Assembly: GCA_023362775.1 (NCBI GenBank)
Contig: JALMGJ010000011.1
Span: 23,238,001-23,302,000, forward strand
From: Charina bottae
Taxonomy: Eukaryota; Chordata; Lepidosauria; Squamata; Charinaidae
Direction of reading: 5' to 3'
Length of the DNA stretch: 64,000 nt
In this document: positions 41,605-55,900 of the stretch, piece by piece
Layout of the letters: each line of letters opens with the position of its first letter
Numbering within the stretch: position 1 is the stretch's first letter
The notes under the pieces: model-generated
What the model was told of the DNA's origin: nothing
Database searches by the model: none
Seen by the model: only the letters and a program-made list of their open reading frames with translations
Made by a program: the position numbers and the translations under genes

Positions 41605-44600
41605 CTGCCGAGGTTGAGGACGGGGGATGAAAAAAGAAAGAATGGCGAAGAATCAAACAACTTTGCCCGGTCTCCCTTGTCCCCCCCTCCTGCCTGCAGC
41701 CACCTCCTAGAACTCCTGAACTCTCTCTCTCAAACCACTGTGCAGGGCCATCGGATGCCAGCATCCCAGCTGCTCCCCCTTTTTTCAAGATGAGAACGAC
41801 ACCCGGACTTGGAGAACTGCACTCCAGACAACAAAGAGGGCCAGGAGTGGCCAGGTCCACATTCAAACAGATGCATCATTATTACAGTGTAACCAATAAA
41901 ATAGAATTTTGTATCATCACACCCTTGTCTTTACTGGTTTCCCATTCTAGCATGTTAAAAGTTTACAGCTCAGGGACAACTTTTGGAAAGAGGGTTTCTG
42001 GGACCTGCATCACGGGCTCCCAGTCTCAGGCTGTGCGACAGACGTTCCTCCTGTAGGATCTACTTTGCCCCTTTATTAGAACTCTGCGATTCACCAACTG
42101 GAGCTGGCTCAAATAAATGAACAGATCCTACGAGTTTGGGAACAGGGCCCCTCTGAGCATATGCCCAGCTGGGAGTTCGTGATCAATACCAGAGCCAAGC
42201 TTACAATTCCTATCACACATAAATCCCCTCAACCCTTTCAGGGATTTTTAGCAGGGCAAAAAAACTTTCTAGCTATTAAGATGAGATGATTAGAAATATC
42301 CATGCCAATCTACTGCACAACACCAAGCAGCATATTTTGATCTACTTTCTGCCCTTCTTGCCTTCCACAAATTCGAGCTCAATTATATCGAAACAAATGC
42401 ATATTCTTCCCTTTCACTCCTGCCTGTCTCTTTCCCATTTCTCTGCGCTGAACTGATATCCTAAGGCAGAGCTTTCCAAACTTTTCATGTTGGTGACATA
42501 CTTTTTAGACATGCATCATTTCACGACACACTCTTACAGCAGGGCACAAGGCAGGCACTAGGACCTGCGCAGAATCCTGGCAGGGCAGGTTTGGAGGCAG
42601 CAAGGCACAAGGCAGGCTCTAGGACCTGCGCAGAATAACAGCAGGTTTGGAGGCAGCAAGGCACAAGGCAGGCACTAGGACCTGCGCTGAATCATGGCAG
42701 GGCAGGTTTGGAGGCAGCCAGGCACAAGGCAGGCACTAGGACCTGCGTGGAATCACAGCAGGTTTGGAGGCAGCAAGGCACAAGGCAGGCACTAGGACCT
42801 GCGTGGAATCCTGGCAGGGCTCGGAGGCAGCAGCAGCAGCCCCTACACACACTAACCTATGGACACAGAGTTTGGAAAGCTCTGTCTTAAGGCCTTCAAA
42901 GCAGGGCCTGCTTTCTTAGACTTTTCAAAGCAACTTTTCCAACCTGACTGGAAAAGGTTGGCGGAGACTGTTGTAAAGCAAGGGATGGCAGGGCACAAGC
43001 AAATAAATATAAAAAATGGCAAAGATGGAATAGAACTGTTGCTTTTTTAGCAAAATCCAGGATATGGCTTTCTCAACAGACAGTTGATGGAGTTGATGTT
43101 TGTATTTTTTGTCTTCTGACTGACTGTGGCTCTCACAGATCTCAATCCGGTCATATCTAGAGCCATTTTCCAGATCCCCTGTAGAGAGCATTGCCATTGT
43201 TAAAATATCCCAGCCATGGAAGCTAAATATTCTTTTAAGTGGGGATACTTAGATCTGAATTTGTGGCTTTAGGAGTTGCTGTAGCAATGGGCTATGGTCT
43301 GAGCTGACACTGGATTTTAGGGTAAGGGGACCCTCTATAAGGCTTATGTCTCTTTCATCTCACACAAGGGACCCTCCTTACCGCGGTTGTTTCATGTGGC
43401 TCATAGGTGAAGTTATCAGGGAACGCCTTTGCAAGCGCCATATGCCGGGCATACATGTAATACTGCAAAGAAGAAGGGTGTGGTAGGAGAAGAGAGAAAA
43501 TGAACATTAGGATCCTCCTTACTATAACCTCTCACCCACTGACTTTCTTCCCGTTCCCACTGCAGGCAACAGAAACTGCATTACTCAGGCAGTCAGCACA
43601 CATCTGCTTTCAAAAACACATGTAAAAGTTCCCCCTGTGCCCAGAACGACAGAATCATCAACTTGATTCTAAAACACTTGATGTCTGTCTTCTTGAGTTG
43701 GTGGGATAAGCTTGCTCTACATTCAGGTTCTTTGATGGGGGGAAGGAGGGGGGGGCTGATGAGGATAAGAAGGAGAGCTTTCTCTGTATCGACACTTAAG
43801 CTGTGGGATACTTTGCCCTGGGCAGCCCAATTCTTAAGCTACATTTGCATCTGTGTAACCCTCTTGGAGGGGCGTGGTGGCTCAGCGGGTAAGACGCCAG
43901 GCTTGTTGATCAGAGCCCTAGCCCCACGTGGCGGAGTGAGCTCCTGCACTCACCCCAGCTCTTGCCAACCTAGCAATTCGAAAGCATGCAAATGCAAGTA
44001 GATGAATAGGTACCACTTCGGTGGGAAGGTAACGGCGTTCCGTGCGGGTCATGCCAGCCACATGACCGTGGAAGTGTCTTCGGACAACGCTGGCTCTTTG
44101 GCTAACAAACGGAGATGAGCACCGGCCCCTAGAGTCGGACACGACTGCACAAATGTGTGGGGGGAACCTTTATCTTTTTAACCCTCTTGGAACTCTATGC
44201 CTGCCATGAGTTGATATGGCTCAAAACAAATGCTGGGTGAGATCTCGTCTTCCCCACACAGATTTCTCCCCCCCCCCCCCCGCTGAGTTTCCTTTCTGTA
44301 TGTGGAGAAAGAGATGCAACTTTGTCAGCCTACAGAAAGAAATCCAGCAATTTGGCAAATGCCAGATCCCTTTCTGCACTGCAAGATGGTTGTGGAAAAG
44401 AGACAGGTGAGGGGTAAGGGCAATAGTGAGCCAGATGGGAAGCTTAGCAGCTCACACTTGATTGAAAAGCTAGATATTGCCCACCACTGTTTATTAGATC
44501 AGCCTTCCCCAGTATGGGCACCCCATAAATGTGTGGAGTAATTCTCAGAATTCTTAGAAATGGCCAAATTGGCTAAGGGGAATTCTGGGAGCTGAAGATC

Positions 44601-47600
44601 ACACATCTGGAGGGCACCATAATTAGAAACCTATATCAATAGGTATGTCTTTAATCCTATGATCTATTTTATCTCCTGTGCTCTTTTTTATTTTTATTAC
44701 CATATCTCTGCATATATCCAAACACACCTAAAGCTTTACAATATTTTTAACAGTTCATTTAACTTCCCTTTGATTTTATGGTTGAATGAACTTTGTGACC
44801 CACAATGAAGGCTTCATAAACATTAAAATGATAAGATACTGTATATTTCTGTATAAATGAAATAAATTCATGTTTGTGGCTACACCACTTTACATTACAG
44901 CTTGTGGAGTGGAATGCTTTCCTATACAAATACATCTTTCAATAAAAAAATGAATATTTTGAAGAAGATGCTTAACCAGAAGATGTCTACAATAACCTTT
45001 TTCCTATAGTGGGGATATTATTGTATGAAGCAGCTTTCAGTTATTAAGTTCTCATTTACAACTCAACATAGGGCAGTACATGCACTAGATTACCATCTGT
45101 GTGAATAGCAGACACCGTAGGAATATGCATCTATCATGCTCATTTGCTTTAAGGACTTCATTTTTAAAAAGTGGTTGAACAAGAATCTTTTCTCCCTCAA
45201 CTTTACTAGATTTTCTCTAAATTTGGGAGCTGTGTATGAAATTCTGAAAAATATTGAGGTAAAAAGATTTAATAATGATAGTTTATAAAGTAGACACATT
45301 TCCTCTCTGGAATTTTTTCCTCTAAAAAAGGAAAATAATCCAATCACTTCAAATGCAGGGTTGTGTTCTGACAATGTAAACCAGAATATAATTGGGAACA
45401 AAATCCTTTCAAGGAGCTTTTACCACACCCGTTTCAAAGAGAATAGTTTGACACTTGCCTAGTTATAAGAGTAGTTATAAGAGTTATAAGAGGAGAAAAA
45501 CATCTTTGGGGCCTTATAAACTGTAAATAAATACTGTATGTCTATGAAGGTTCTCAGTCATCCAGGTGGAATTGTCTGTAGCTTGAATCATGTCAACTGG
45601 ATTTCTATAGAAATCCAGTTGACATGATTCAAGCTACAGACATGTAAATAAATATGTTACCCATAATTGTTTGCATCACTCTCCATAATCTGCTGACAGG
45701 TGCTTTTACTTAACCCCATCAAAAGCTGCTAATATTCCTGATTTTTCCTCAATTTACTTCTGCTTCCAGGAAACTGCAGAGGGCCGGGAAGAGGGATTAA
45801 AATCCTGTTAAAGGATTGGTTGAGCATGAAAGATAGACAAAGTAGTATTTGGATTGTACACCCTCTGGGGGCAAACAAGGGAATTACAACACATGAAGGA
45901 AATCAAGCAGATGAAATGCCAAAGAGCAGAGGAGAAGGACTATCACAATTGCACGTCACTGTGCAGAGAAAGCTCACCCTTCCCAGATATTTCCAGTCCA
46001 AGAGATCAGAAAGCCTCTCTGTGCGGTTTCGCTGGATGATGCGCTGCCGCCGTGATTGCTGGCAGAAGCTGTAGAGGAAAGAGGTCAACTGTGTGCACGA
46101 CTCATCCAAGGCCCGGAAACGTCTGTCCAAGATGTAGATCCCTGGTGGGAACCAGAAAGATATCAGAGGACCTGCATCGCCTTGATCCAATAAAGAGAGC
46201 TAACAATTGACCCAAGTAAGACAAGGCTGGCTTTCTTAGGCCCAACTGAATGGCTGTTGCCGGAGATGCAAGAGAATAATATAATGGAAAATGTTTTAGA
46301 TATACACAGTACACATCTGCCTTTATGATGCTCTGCCACATACAGTAGTATTCAAATTGCTCAGTCTTCTCCCACTGGAATCCCACTGATCTTTGAATTC
46401 TTGCTCCAATATGCCTTAATACACCTTGCTTTAATCAGCTAAGTCTGGACTAGAACAGGTAGGATGCCATCATCCTAGGTCATTTCTCCCTATTTTTTTC
46501 CTCCAGAAACATACAGATTGATCTACCCACCCAAGTTATTCTCTCAAGACCCAACTGAAGGTATGCTCCTGTGGTCGAATAATGGGATATTCGACCCATT
46601 GTGCCAATCCCCGTCCCCAGGGGATACCAACCGTAGGCAGATGGATCTGCTATGTGTTCCTCCATAAAGCATCCAAAGCCAGAGAGGTTGGTGGAAATGC
46701 TGGGGATGCCCATGACGGTGCATTCAGCTGGAGAACAAAAGAGAGGTCATTTGAGGACACGGAGGGATTAAGTCCCGGGGATATGCACCCTCTCAAGAAT
46801 TTACCGTGCAGCCTATTTATCTTTGGTCATTTGGGTTCAGTACGCTTTCCGCTCCCTACAGATATTATTTACATATTAACTATTCTTATTAGGGTTCTGT
46901 TCCGAGTTATCAACAGAACTTTGTTTCAGGCATTACAAGAAGCTGTGCTTTCCTCACTACTGACATTTACTTCTCTGTCCCACCTTTCCATTTCAGCAAT
47001 GATTCACAATGCAATGTTGTTTCTATCGTCTCTTCCATTAATGACGTTCAGGGGTGAGTGTTTGTCCTTTTCTAGCCAAAGCAGCACTACCCACGTATAA
47101 TAGTGCGCACTCTGCATGGAAAGCTGACTGGCTCCTGGGGGAGGAGGAAATGACATGGAATAACCTGGAATAGGACATAGCTGGCTAAACACAGTAGCAA
47201 TCTACTACGGTGTTTTATTATTGCCCCCAATTGTGTATTTCCAATGTATTTTAATGGCATATTATTCATCCTGAACAGGTTTTCTTTGCTTAAGTGACAG
47301 CAGGTTAAAATAAAAATGTGAAATTGTATATAAAACATACACCTCCATTATTTATAATAGCTCCGTCTCCTTAAACCAAAAAATGAAGGAAAAGCCATCA
47401 CTTAGGAAAGTACTCATGGAATTATGTGGGAAAACATATGGCTAAAAAAGGCCTTATAGGTTGCAGTGGGCCAAACCAACGACAAATTACACGGAAAGAA
47501 ATGGATTTCAGATGAAGAATTCAAGAACTGACCATCTTGGCTCTTTCTCTTCCATCATTTTTAGAAAGCAAAGTTACTAGGCCTCAAGACTAACAACTTG

Positions 47601-48584
47601 GAATTATGTGCATAACATACCTGGTGCAATCTTGCAACTTTTTAGTATCCTTTTTTTTGGCCTCTGTTTATAAACAGAAACTGAACAAATTAAAGTATAG
47701 CCAAAATATTTATGAATTTGCCTTATTCCAAAGAGGCTATTATTGGGGAGATTGCCTGGAAATTTCAGTTTCATTATGAAAGAAAAGTAAGCTGTCAAAA
47801 TGTAGAGTCCTTGGTGCTCTCTGAGCCTTGTTGTTTTCTTGCAGACGTTTCATTGCCAGGCTAGGCAACATCTTCAGTGCGATGGTGTTTTATTTGTATA
47901 TTTGTGTTGCCTAGCCTGGCAATGAAACGTCTGCAAGAAAACAACAAGGCTCAGAGAGCACCAAGGACTCCACAGTTCAACCCTGAGCTACAAATATTCT
48001 CTTTGATTGGTGTCAAAATGTAATTTTGCCCCCTTCTCTGAATATTCTCCCAGATGATCTCATTTCCTACTGCTCCTCCAATTGTCCATATTTCCTCTTT
48101 TCTTGCTGTTGAACTGCTCACTGTTACACACCACTAAATTATGCAAAAAAGTGAGCACAACCCAGTAATCAATACTTCCTCCCCATTGGTATCCAACTGC
48201 ATTGCCAGTTTCTGGTCACAGAAATGCTAGGGTTTATTTTCAGTACCCAGGTGTGCTGGGGGGTGAGGCAGTTACCTGCAAGCCTGCCCTACAGCACACC
48301 TACCTGGAGTGTAGCCCCATGGCTCATAATAGGAAGGGAACACCCCCAAATGGCAGCCTCTAACAAATTCTTCATAGTCAACTGGAAGCAAAGGACTAGT
48401 GGAAGACAGAAATTCTGGATGGAAGATGACCTGGGGGGAAGAAAAGAAAAGAAAAGAGATTTTATTTATTTGTGTTTATATACTGTCAGACTCAAGAACT
48501 GACTCCATAAAAATAAATAATCCATAAAAACACAATAATGATATACTGATGACAAGTTTGGTAACCTATAGGCAAAGCCATCCA

Positions 48585-48627
<43 letters not shown>

Positions 48628-51600
48628 ATTGCATTTGATCCATATGTATCCTTATGGATGCGCAATATAGCTGTTTGAAGTTTATGCCACTAGCGTTCAA
48701 CTGATGGGTTTGTGGGAGATTACAATAAAACAGGATCCTTGTTTAATAATATATTCCAAGGAAATAAGCTGTTAAAAAGCAAACTAAAAATATAAATATT
48801 CCATGATAAACAGGTAACTAACTTTGTTTTAGGAATAAAACAAAAAGGTGAAAAGAAAAGAAAAACCAAGGCAACAATAAAAAATAGTAAAATATGACCA
48901 TATGCCCACAATTACACTAAAACGTTTAAAACACATTGGACATATATCTAAATTGCATCCACTAAAATTCTTATTATTGGTCATGATGTCTATAGACACC
49001 GAGGGGAAAAGAAAAGAACATGAATTCGAAAAATACCAGCATAGGGAATTCAGAATTGATTTCAAACCAGCATACTTTCCTTCAATCGTTTTGGATTACT
49101 AAAAACCTGAACTTCTAGATTCCCAAGAAAAAAATAAAACATAAACAGGACTGTTAAAGGAAAAAAAATATCCTGATAAAATCAGCCACTAAATATTATA
49201 ATTTCCAGCATCATCTTAAAAATACTAGCTTTTCAAAATACTGCAAATATCCCTGCCAAATATCTCACCTCCGTGGGCATGGACCCACTGGCATCCATCA
49301 CTCACCTTGACACGGTCAGCACTGCTATTGAAGAGGCCAATGCGCCGAATGGTGTTGAGAATGGGGTCCGTGGAATCGTCCAGCATGTTGTGAGTACAGA
49401 TTGGGGGGAAAGAATGGCGCTGAATGAAAAGGAGAGAAAAATCCAGACAGATGTTAAGAGCCTGGGTTTAAAACCTTAAGTCTGTAAGAAAAGAAAAGCC
49501 TGTAATCCACATGTTAAACTGAACCCAAGAGTGCTTCTATGTTTTCCCTGCTTCGCCTCCTTCTTTGTAAAGCTGGCAGGAAGTCCCGCCTGAGGCATGA
49601 AAGCCAGCTGGGTGGCCTTGGGCCAGTCCCTGTCTCTCAGCCCTAGGAAGGAGCCAATGGCAAACCAGGAGACTGAGAGTTCTAGTCCCGCCTTAGGCAC
49701 AAAGCCAGCTGGGTGACCTTGGGCCAGTCCCTCTCTCTCAGCCCTAGGAAGGAGCCAATGGCAAACCAGGAGACCGTGAGTTCTAGTCCCGCCTTGGGCA
49801 CAAAGCCAGCTGGGTGACCTTGGGCCAGTCCCTCTCTCTCAGCCCTAGGAAGGAGCCAATGGCAAACCAGGAGACTGAGAGTTCTAGTCCCGCCTTAGGC
49901 ATGAAAGCCGGCTGGGTGGCCTTGGGCCAGTCCCTGTCTCTCAGCCCAACTCACCTCACAGGGTTGTTGTTGTGGGGAAAATAGGAGGAAGAAGGAGTAT
50001 TAGGTATGTTCACCGCCTTGAGTTATTTATAAAAAAATAATAAAGGCGGGATAGAAAATAAATTAAAAAAAAATAAAAATAATAAATAAATAAATAAAAT
50101 TATGGTTATCTGAAGGAATCTCTTTATATTTAAAGATAATCTCTCTCTCATATCTACATATTATTTTCTGTGTGAAGAATGTGGATTTCCTGGCCGAAAC
50201 ACAGAAATGTGTTTGGGGGCATGTGCAGAACTCACCACTGGGAATCCTACATTCTCAGCGTTTATTCAATCACGTTTCTTATGGCCACTCTGGGCGGCTT
50301 ACAATACCAAAAAAACCCAATTGAAAATAGTTAAGAAACACATGAAAGAAACAGCAGCCCAGACTAAAATCAACCAGACCAATAAAAAGCTGTCAGGGAG
50401 ATACAGGACGGCGGTGGGGGGAGCTCCCTCAAAGAAGGGAAGCGCGTGCTTTGGCCTTGTCTCCCAAACGCCTCCGGAAAGCCCCGCCCTAAGCCTGGAC
50501 TTATGTCTCTGGGATTCTTCAAGCCATTTTAGTTTAGCAGGATTCTGTAAGTAGGAAGGTAATAAACACTAGAGACTCGATTCCAAGCCTCGGCGTGTTA
50601 TTTCTACACCTACACCAGGACAGAACCCCAGGAGAGTGGGTGCCATCCATATCTCTGGGGTATCTTATTCTTCCTCCCTGTTTCATTCAGAAGCCCTGGA
50701 AAGAAAGGCACATCTCCCTTCTCCACACACACATCACACACACACACACCATATACACACATCAGTGTGGCATTCTTGACCTTATCTTGCAATACCCTGG
50801 CTTATTTTCTACTTAGTGCAGCCTTCAATGAGATGGTAAACCAGTGACTGAGCTGTACAATTCCAGATAGGGAGAGGAAGGGGAGGTGTGATTAAATGTT
50901 CTTTCATACAAAACCTAAGATCCTTCCCCCTCCCCAAACCGTGCTCATCTTTTCATTTTTCTAAAACAAGCTCCAGTAAACCAAGATATCTTAATTAAGG
51001 AACACCAATCCAACATCCTTCTATGCAGTTATCATCTCTGTTCCAATGTTGCTTCAATCACAAAAATCTTTTCTATCTCCAGAACCAGCATGGCCGTTGC
51101 TGACAGTCCTGAGAGTTGGAAGTCCACACAGCCAGGTTGGGGAGGGCTGAATGAGAGCAACCTACAATCCAGGCCTTTGGATCCAGGCTCCCAGAATCCT
51201 CTGCTCCTACTCATCCAGCTGCATGTCCTTCTAAGAGACCCTCAGCCTAATTGCAACCCATCTTTCATGTACAGGCACTTTGACCAAATTTCTTCAAGGC
51301 TTGTTTTCCTCATTTCCCAATACCTGAGTGGCAAAGATGGCTCTCTTCATCATTGTGAAATCCTCTTTGTCCAACATTTTGTTCATGTCAGGAAGGTTCC
51401 CCCTGAGTTAGAAGAGCAGACAGACAGTGATTAATGGGGAAATATATGAATTACATTTACTGTTTTTCACTCGGATGCATATTCTAGTTTTATATCAAAA
51501 CCAAGATTTCTGAGATAGGCTTACTGTATATCAGAATTAATATTTCTCAGAACATGAAAGGCAAAGAGAAGGAGAAGGTCTCTTAAGTTCCCATCCACTG

Positions 51601-52899
51601 TAGCCATGGCAACCCAGCAGCCCATTCCCAGATGCTCAGCACTTTATCACATTTCTTCTTCTAGGAGACTTACACAAGGAGGGATTCGTACAGTTTTTTG
51701 CCAAATTTCTCCTTCACTGCATTGGCTGTGTCCCTAGAGTTTTTTAAAAAAAGAGGGTAGGGTGGGGAAGGGAGGAAGAAATTATGATTTGCAACAGAAC
51801 CTAGGATTCCTTGAATGCTTCTGAATCAAGGATTAAGAACAAAGGCTTCCAACGACTTTTGGACTTTCTCCCTAGAGAGATTTAAGTGAGATCTAGCAGG
51901 CTGGAGAAAAGAAGAAGACTATCTCAACATAAGTATTTCTTCAGGTATGGAGTGACTTTCCCTGTTCTGAGGCCCTCGGGATAGATTGGACTTGGGCTGC
52001 CATAACTCCTAGCCTGCACAGCTGAAGGCCAAATTGGGCGAGAATTATGGGAATCTTTCATTACTATGTGGCGCTTTTTTATCCTGCCTTTTCTGAGAAA
52101 TCTCACAGCAATTTACAGAGGGGTCTCACTCACTAGCTTTATCCCCATTACTTTCACCCTCCGAGGTAGGTTGGACTGAGTAATAGCGATTGGGCCAAAA
52201 TCATAAGCTTTATGTTAAACAAAGCCTGAGAACGATTCTACCCTCCCCCATTTTTCCTTTGCAATCCTCTAATCTGCACATCTGGTTAGAGAACAAACTA
52301 TGACATTTGAGTGATTTTCCTTATATCTGCATGTTCTTTCCAAATGCAGTTTGAACATGTATGGACAGTTTGAATTTCCTGATCAGGATGCGTGGTGTAA
52401 TGGATTTCTATTTCATTCACTACAAAGCCTGATTCCTAAGGAAGCCTGTTACAAGGGACAGATTTATGGGAAGCAGAACTTCCTGAGAAGAACTCACCAG
52501 AGCTGCTTGCGGACGGCCTGGCCTTTTAGTGTCTCCACGTTGAAATTGTTTGTCCTAGCTGGCATGATAAAAAATGCTACCACTGTAATCTGGCTTCCAT
52601 TCACCTACAGAGAGAGAAGCCATCAAAGACCAGGTATGAAAGATCACTACTTTTGAGTATGGTCAAAAGTGATCCCTGAAGCAATGGATAAGCTGACCTA
52701 TGTTAAGAGAGCTTAGTCAATTGAATTCATCTTTTGTTTTCAGAACTCATCTTTTTTCTCCCTTTTGATATGTGGCCATTTCCTAATGAGTCATTTGTGT
52801 TAGTCTTACAGACTCCTTTCTTGAGGTGCTCCTTAGAAAGCAGACACTCACACGTTCCAAGCAGGCAAGTGGACAATGGCCTAGAAAAAGTGACTGGTT

Positions 52900-52934
<35 letters not shown>

Positions 52935-55900
52935 TCAATCAATCAGATTTCTAAGGCCACCCAACTCACACACGGTGACTCCTCCGGGCGGCTTACAGAA
53001 TTAAAAACCATAAAAACACAAGACTATGCTTGGCAAGGATGAGGAAAACTGGATGAATAGATGGATGAATCAGGGATGTTCCTGGGATGTCCTTGTAAGA
53101 GCTACGTGGATCTCCAAGGATCACGAGGCTATCATACAACCCCAGGAGATGCAGCTTCCTTAAGGAGGTGGCTGTAGGAATGGCCTGAACACCAACACCT
53201 AATTTGGATCGGAAATGCAGCACATCCCCTGTTCCTTTCTATTTCCCCTAAGGCTGGGTGGAAGGGAGAAGTCCTTGGCAGAATGGTTAAGCCGCCTAGA
53301 GTCCTCCATTAGGGAGGGGATAGGCGGGGTATAAATAAGACAAATAAATAAACATCCCAGCTGGACAGATTAGGAGATGTCAGTCTGACTGGGGCAGTCT
53401 ATTGTAAGTATCTTTTCATGGAGTATTCTTGGAAGAATGGTTCAATTACCACTCCTGCCAGCTTGTAATATGAGATAGTTCCAGTATATTCTTCCTGCTT
53501 TCATCCAAGGGTGTACTCACCCTTCCCATTATCTTTCATCTCCACAACAATGTAAAGAGGAATAGAAATCCAAAAAGCTCCCAGATTCCTTGGGCAACAG
53601 TGCCTTAACTGTTGAGATGTACAGTGTTTATGCACAATGACCTGTGCCACTATAGACTCATGGATTCCCCTCAAATATGTCAGTCTGTTAGGCTTGTCAG
53701 AAGCTGCCATGCCCAAAGGCCCAATCAGGGGCCTAGCATTGCTGCAGGCCACGCCCTCTCAACACAGCCATATCTAATTGCCCACCCACCATCTCCCACA
53801 ACTTGTTCCATTATAGCCCCCATTTTACTAATCACCCTCAGCAGGTAGTTGAGCCTGGCCAGGGCTTCCAAGAAAATGTCAGCTCCTTTGTTGGAGTATT
53901 CATAGCGTCCAGCGATGAAGAAGAAAATAGTTTTGTCAAGATTGAAGTCCAGATGCCTAGAAGAATAAGACGGGGTGATGGTGATGGTGGCTCTAAGTCA
54001 GAGATTCTTGAAAAACCAGAAGCCTAAGTTATTTAACAGCCAAGACAGATACATTGGCTAAATAATCTTTTTAAAGACACACTAATACATTAGAAATACC
54101 AATGCTGCTTATATTACCATTCAAAGAACTGCAAAAATAGTTCAGTGAACCCAGGGGGAGTGGTGGAGCATGATCCCACCCCATATGAAGAAACAAGTGC
54201 CACTAAGTTCAACCGACGTTACTGTACTTCCTAGCGAGAGGGAATCAAAAACGTTTGGCACAGTTTTTGAAGTGAATGGAGGAAACTTGCACTTTCCAAA
54301 TCTATATGAACCAGAATACAATTATTCTTCAATGTTCATACTTTTCTGGTAATAAGATGCACTCTTCCCAGTAAAGTGCTGGGAAATACTTTTTTATGGA
54401 TGGCATCAATGTGAATTTTGCTTATCCTTAAATAGTTGTGTGTCCTCCCTATCAGCATGCATCACAATCAATTCTTTTAAAATGAAGTGTGTGTGTGTGT
54501 ATTTTGAAATAGCTGGTGTACGTATATGTGAGTTCAATCAGCTGGCATTAGAGTTGCTTGTTTGTGAGATGGGTGGCTATATAAATGTGAAAAACAAACA
54601 AACAAATAATAGCTTTCCAAACTGTGTGTCGCGACACTTTAGTGTGTCGCAACACAGAGTTTAGTGTGTTGCAACACAACCCGGAAGCGGCGGCGGGGGC
54701 GTGCATGGCGGCGGTGTGTGTGGGGTGCGGCGGCGGCAGTGACGACGGCAGCGGCGCGCCATCAGCGCTTCCGCATTTTAGTGGAAAACACAAGGACGCT
54801 GCCTCTGCCGCCACCACCGTACACGCCGCCGCACCGCCCCTGCACTGCCGCCGTGCACGCCCCCGCCGCCGTGCGCGCCGCCGCTGCTGCCACCGTTGGT
54901 GTGTTGCCAATGGCGGCAGTTTGGAAAGCAGTGAAATAAATAAATAAGAAGGAAAGCAAAGCCATAAACATTCTGCACAGCTGGCACAAATCCTTTGTTT
55001 TTAAACAATCTTAATAGCTCCCCGGATTCCAGTCATGATGGTATTATTTATTAAGCACCAGACATCATGCAAACTATTAATGCAAAATGGGGGGGAGGGG
55101 GGAAAGAGACGGAGCCCAGTCTGCAGGTTTACAGTGCAAAAAAAACAGAAAGGAGAGCTGACAGAGAAAATAAGGAGAAAGGGCAGGAACAGTGTCAGAG
55201 CTGTGACGGATGAGGGGAGTTAAACAGAAGCATATACAGATCCACAGATAATTTTCGCAGGAATATGTGCAAAGCGTGAAAATACAAGGCCAAAATACGG
55301 GAAGAATGGCTGTGAGACTTAAATTCTGAAATCGTTTCTGGAGGCCAGCACCAAATATGCGAGGGACATCTTGCTGGATTGAACAACATTTATTTCTAAT
55401 GCAGTGTCTGATTTCCATTAAAATACAGATGCTTGCAACCTGGATAAGAAAGCAACCTCTTAATTTAGCCATTCGGAAACCTATCCTTCTTGAATAACAA
55501 ATGATTTTCCTCTCACATGAATCCTGGAAAATTTTTCTATACCCCACTCTCTGGCTTTGCCAGCCTCAAGTAAAAACAACTGCTCATTTCCCCTACTCCT
55601 CTTTGAACGTTGTTAACATTATTTATTGTCTATTATTTCATTAATTTATATCCTGCCTTTCCTGTGGGAGCTCCCTCCCTCCTCCAATGTTCCCTTTTTG
55701 TACGCTGACAAAGTTGCATCTCATACGGACATACGGAAAGGAAACTCATTTAGCTAGAAGGGTGGAGACCAAAACTGAGTCACACGTTCTTCTCTCTGCC
55801 CAAGATGGTCCCGTAGTTCCCACTTTTACATATTTTATGCCATCGAGAAAAAAACTGAAAGAGTGCACCTGCCTCTTTTAAAAGAAAGAGCCCTAAGCTT

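Noticed and set aside
54608..54947. Ala/Arg-rich open frames
   Set aside because: They are readings of the GCC-rich interior of a hAT MITE.
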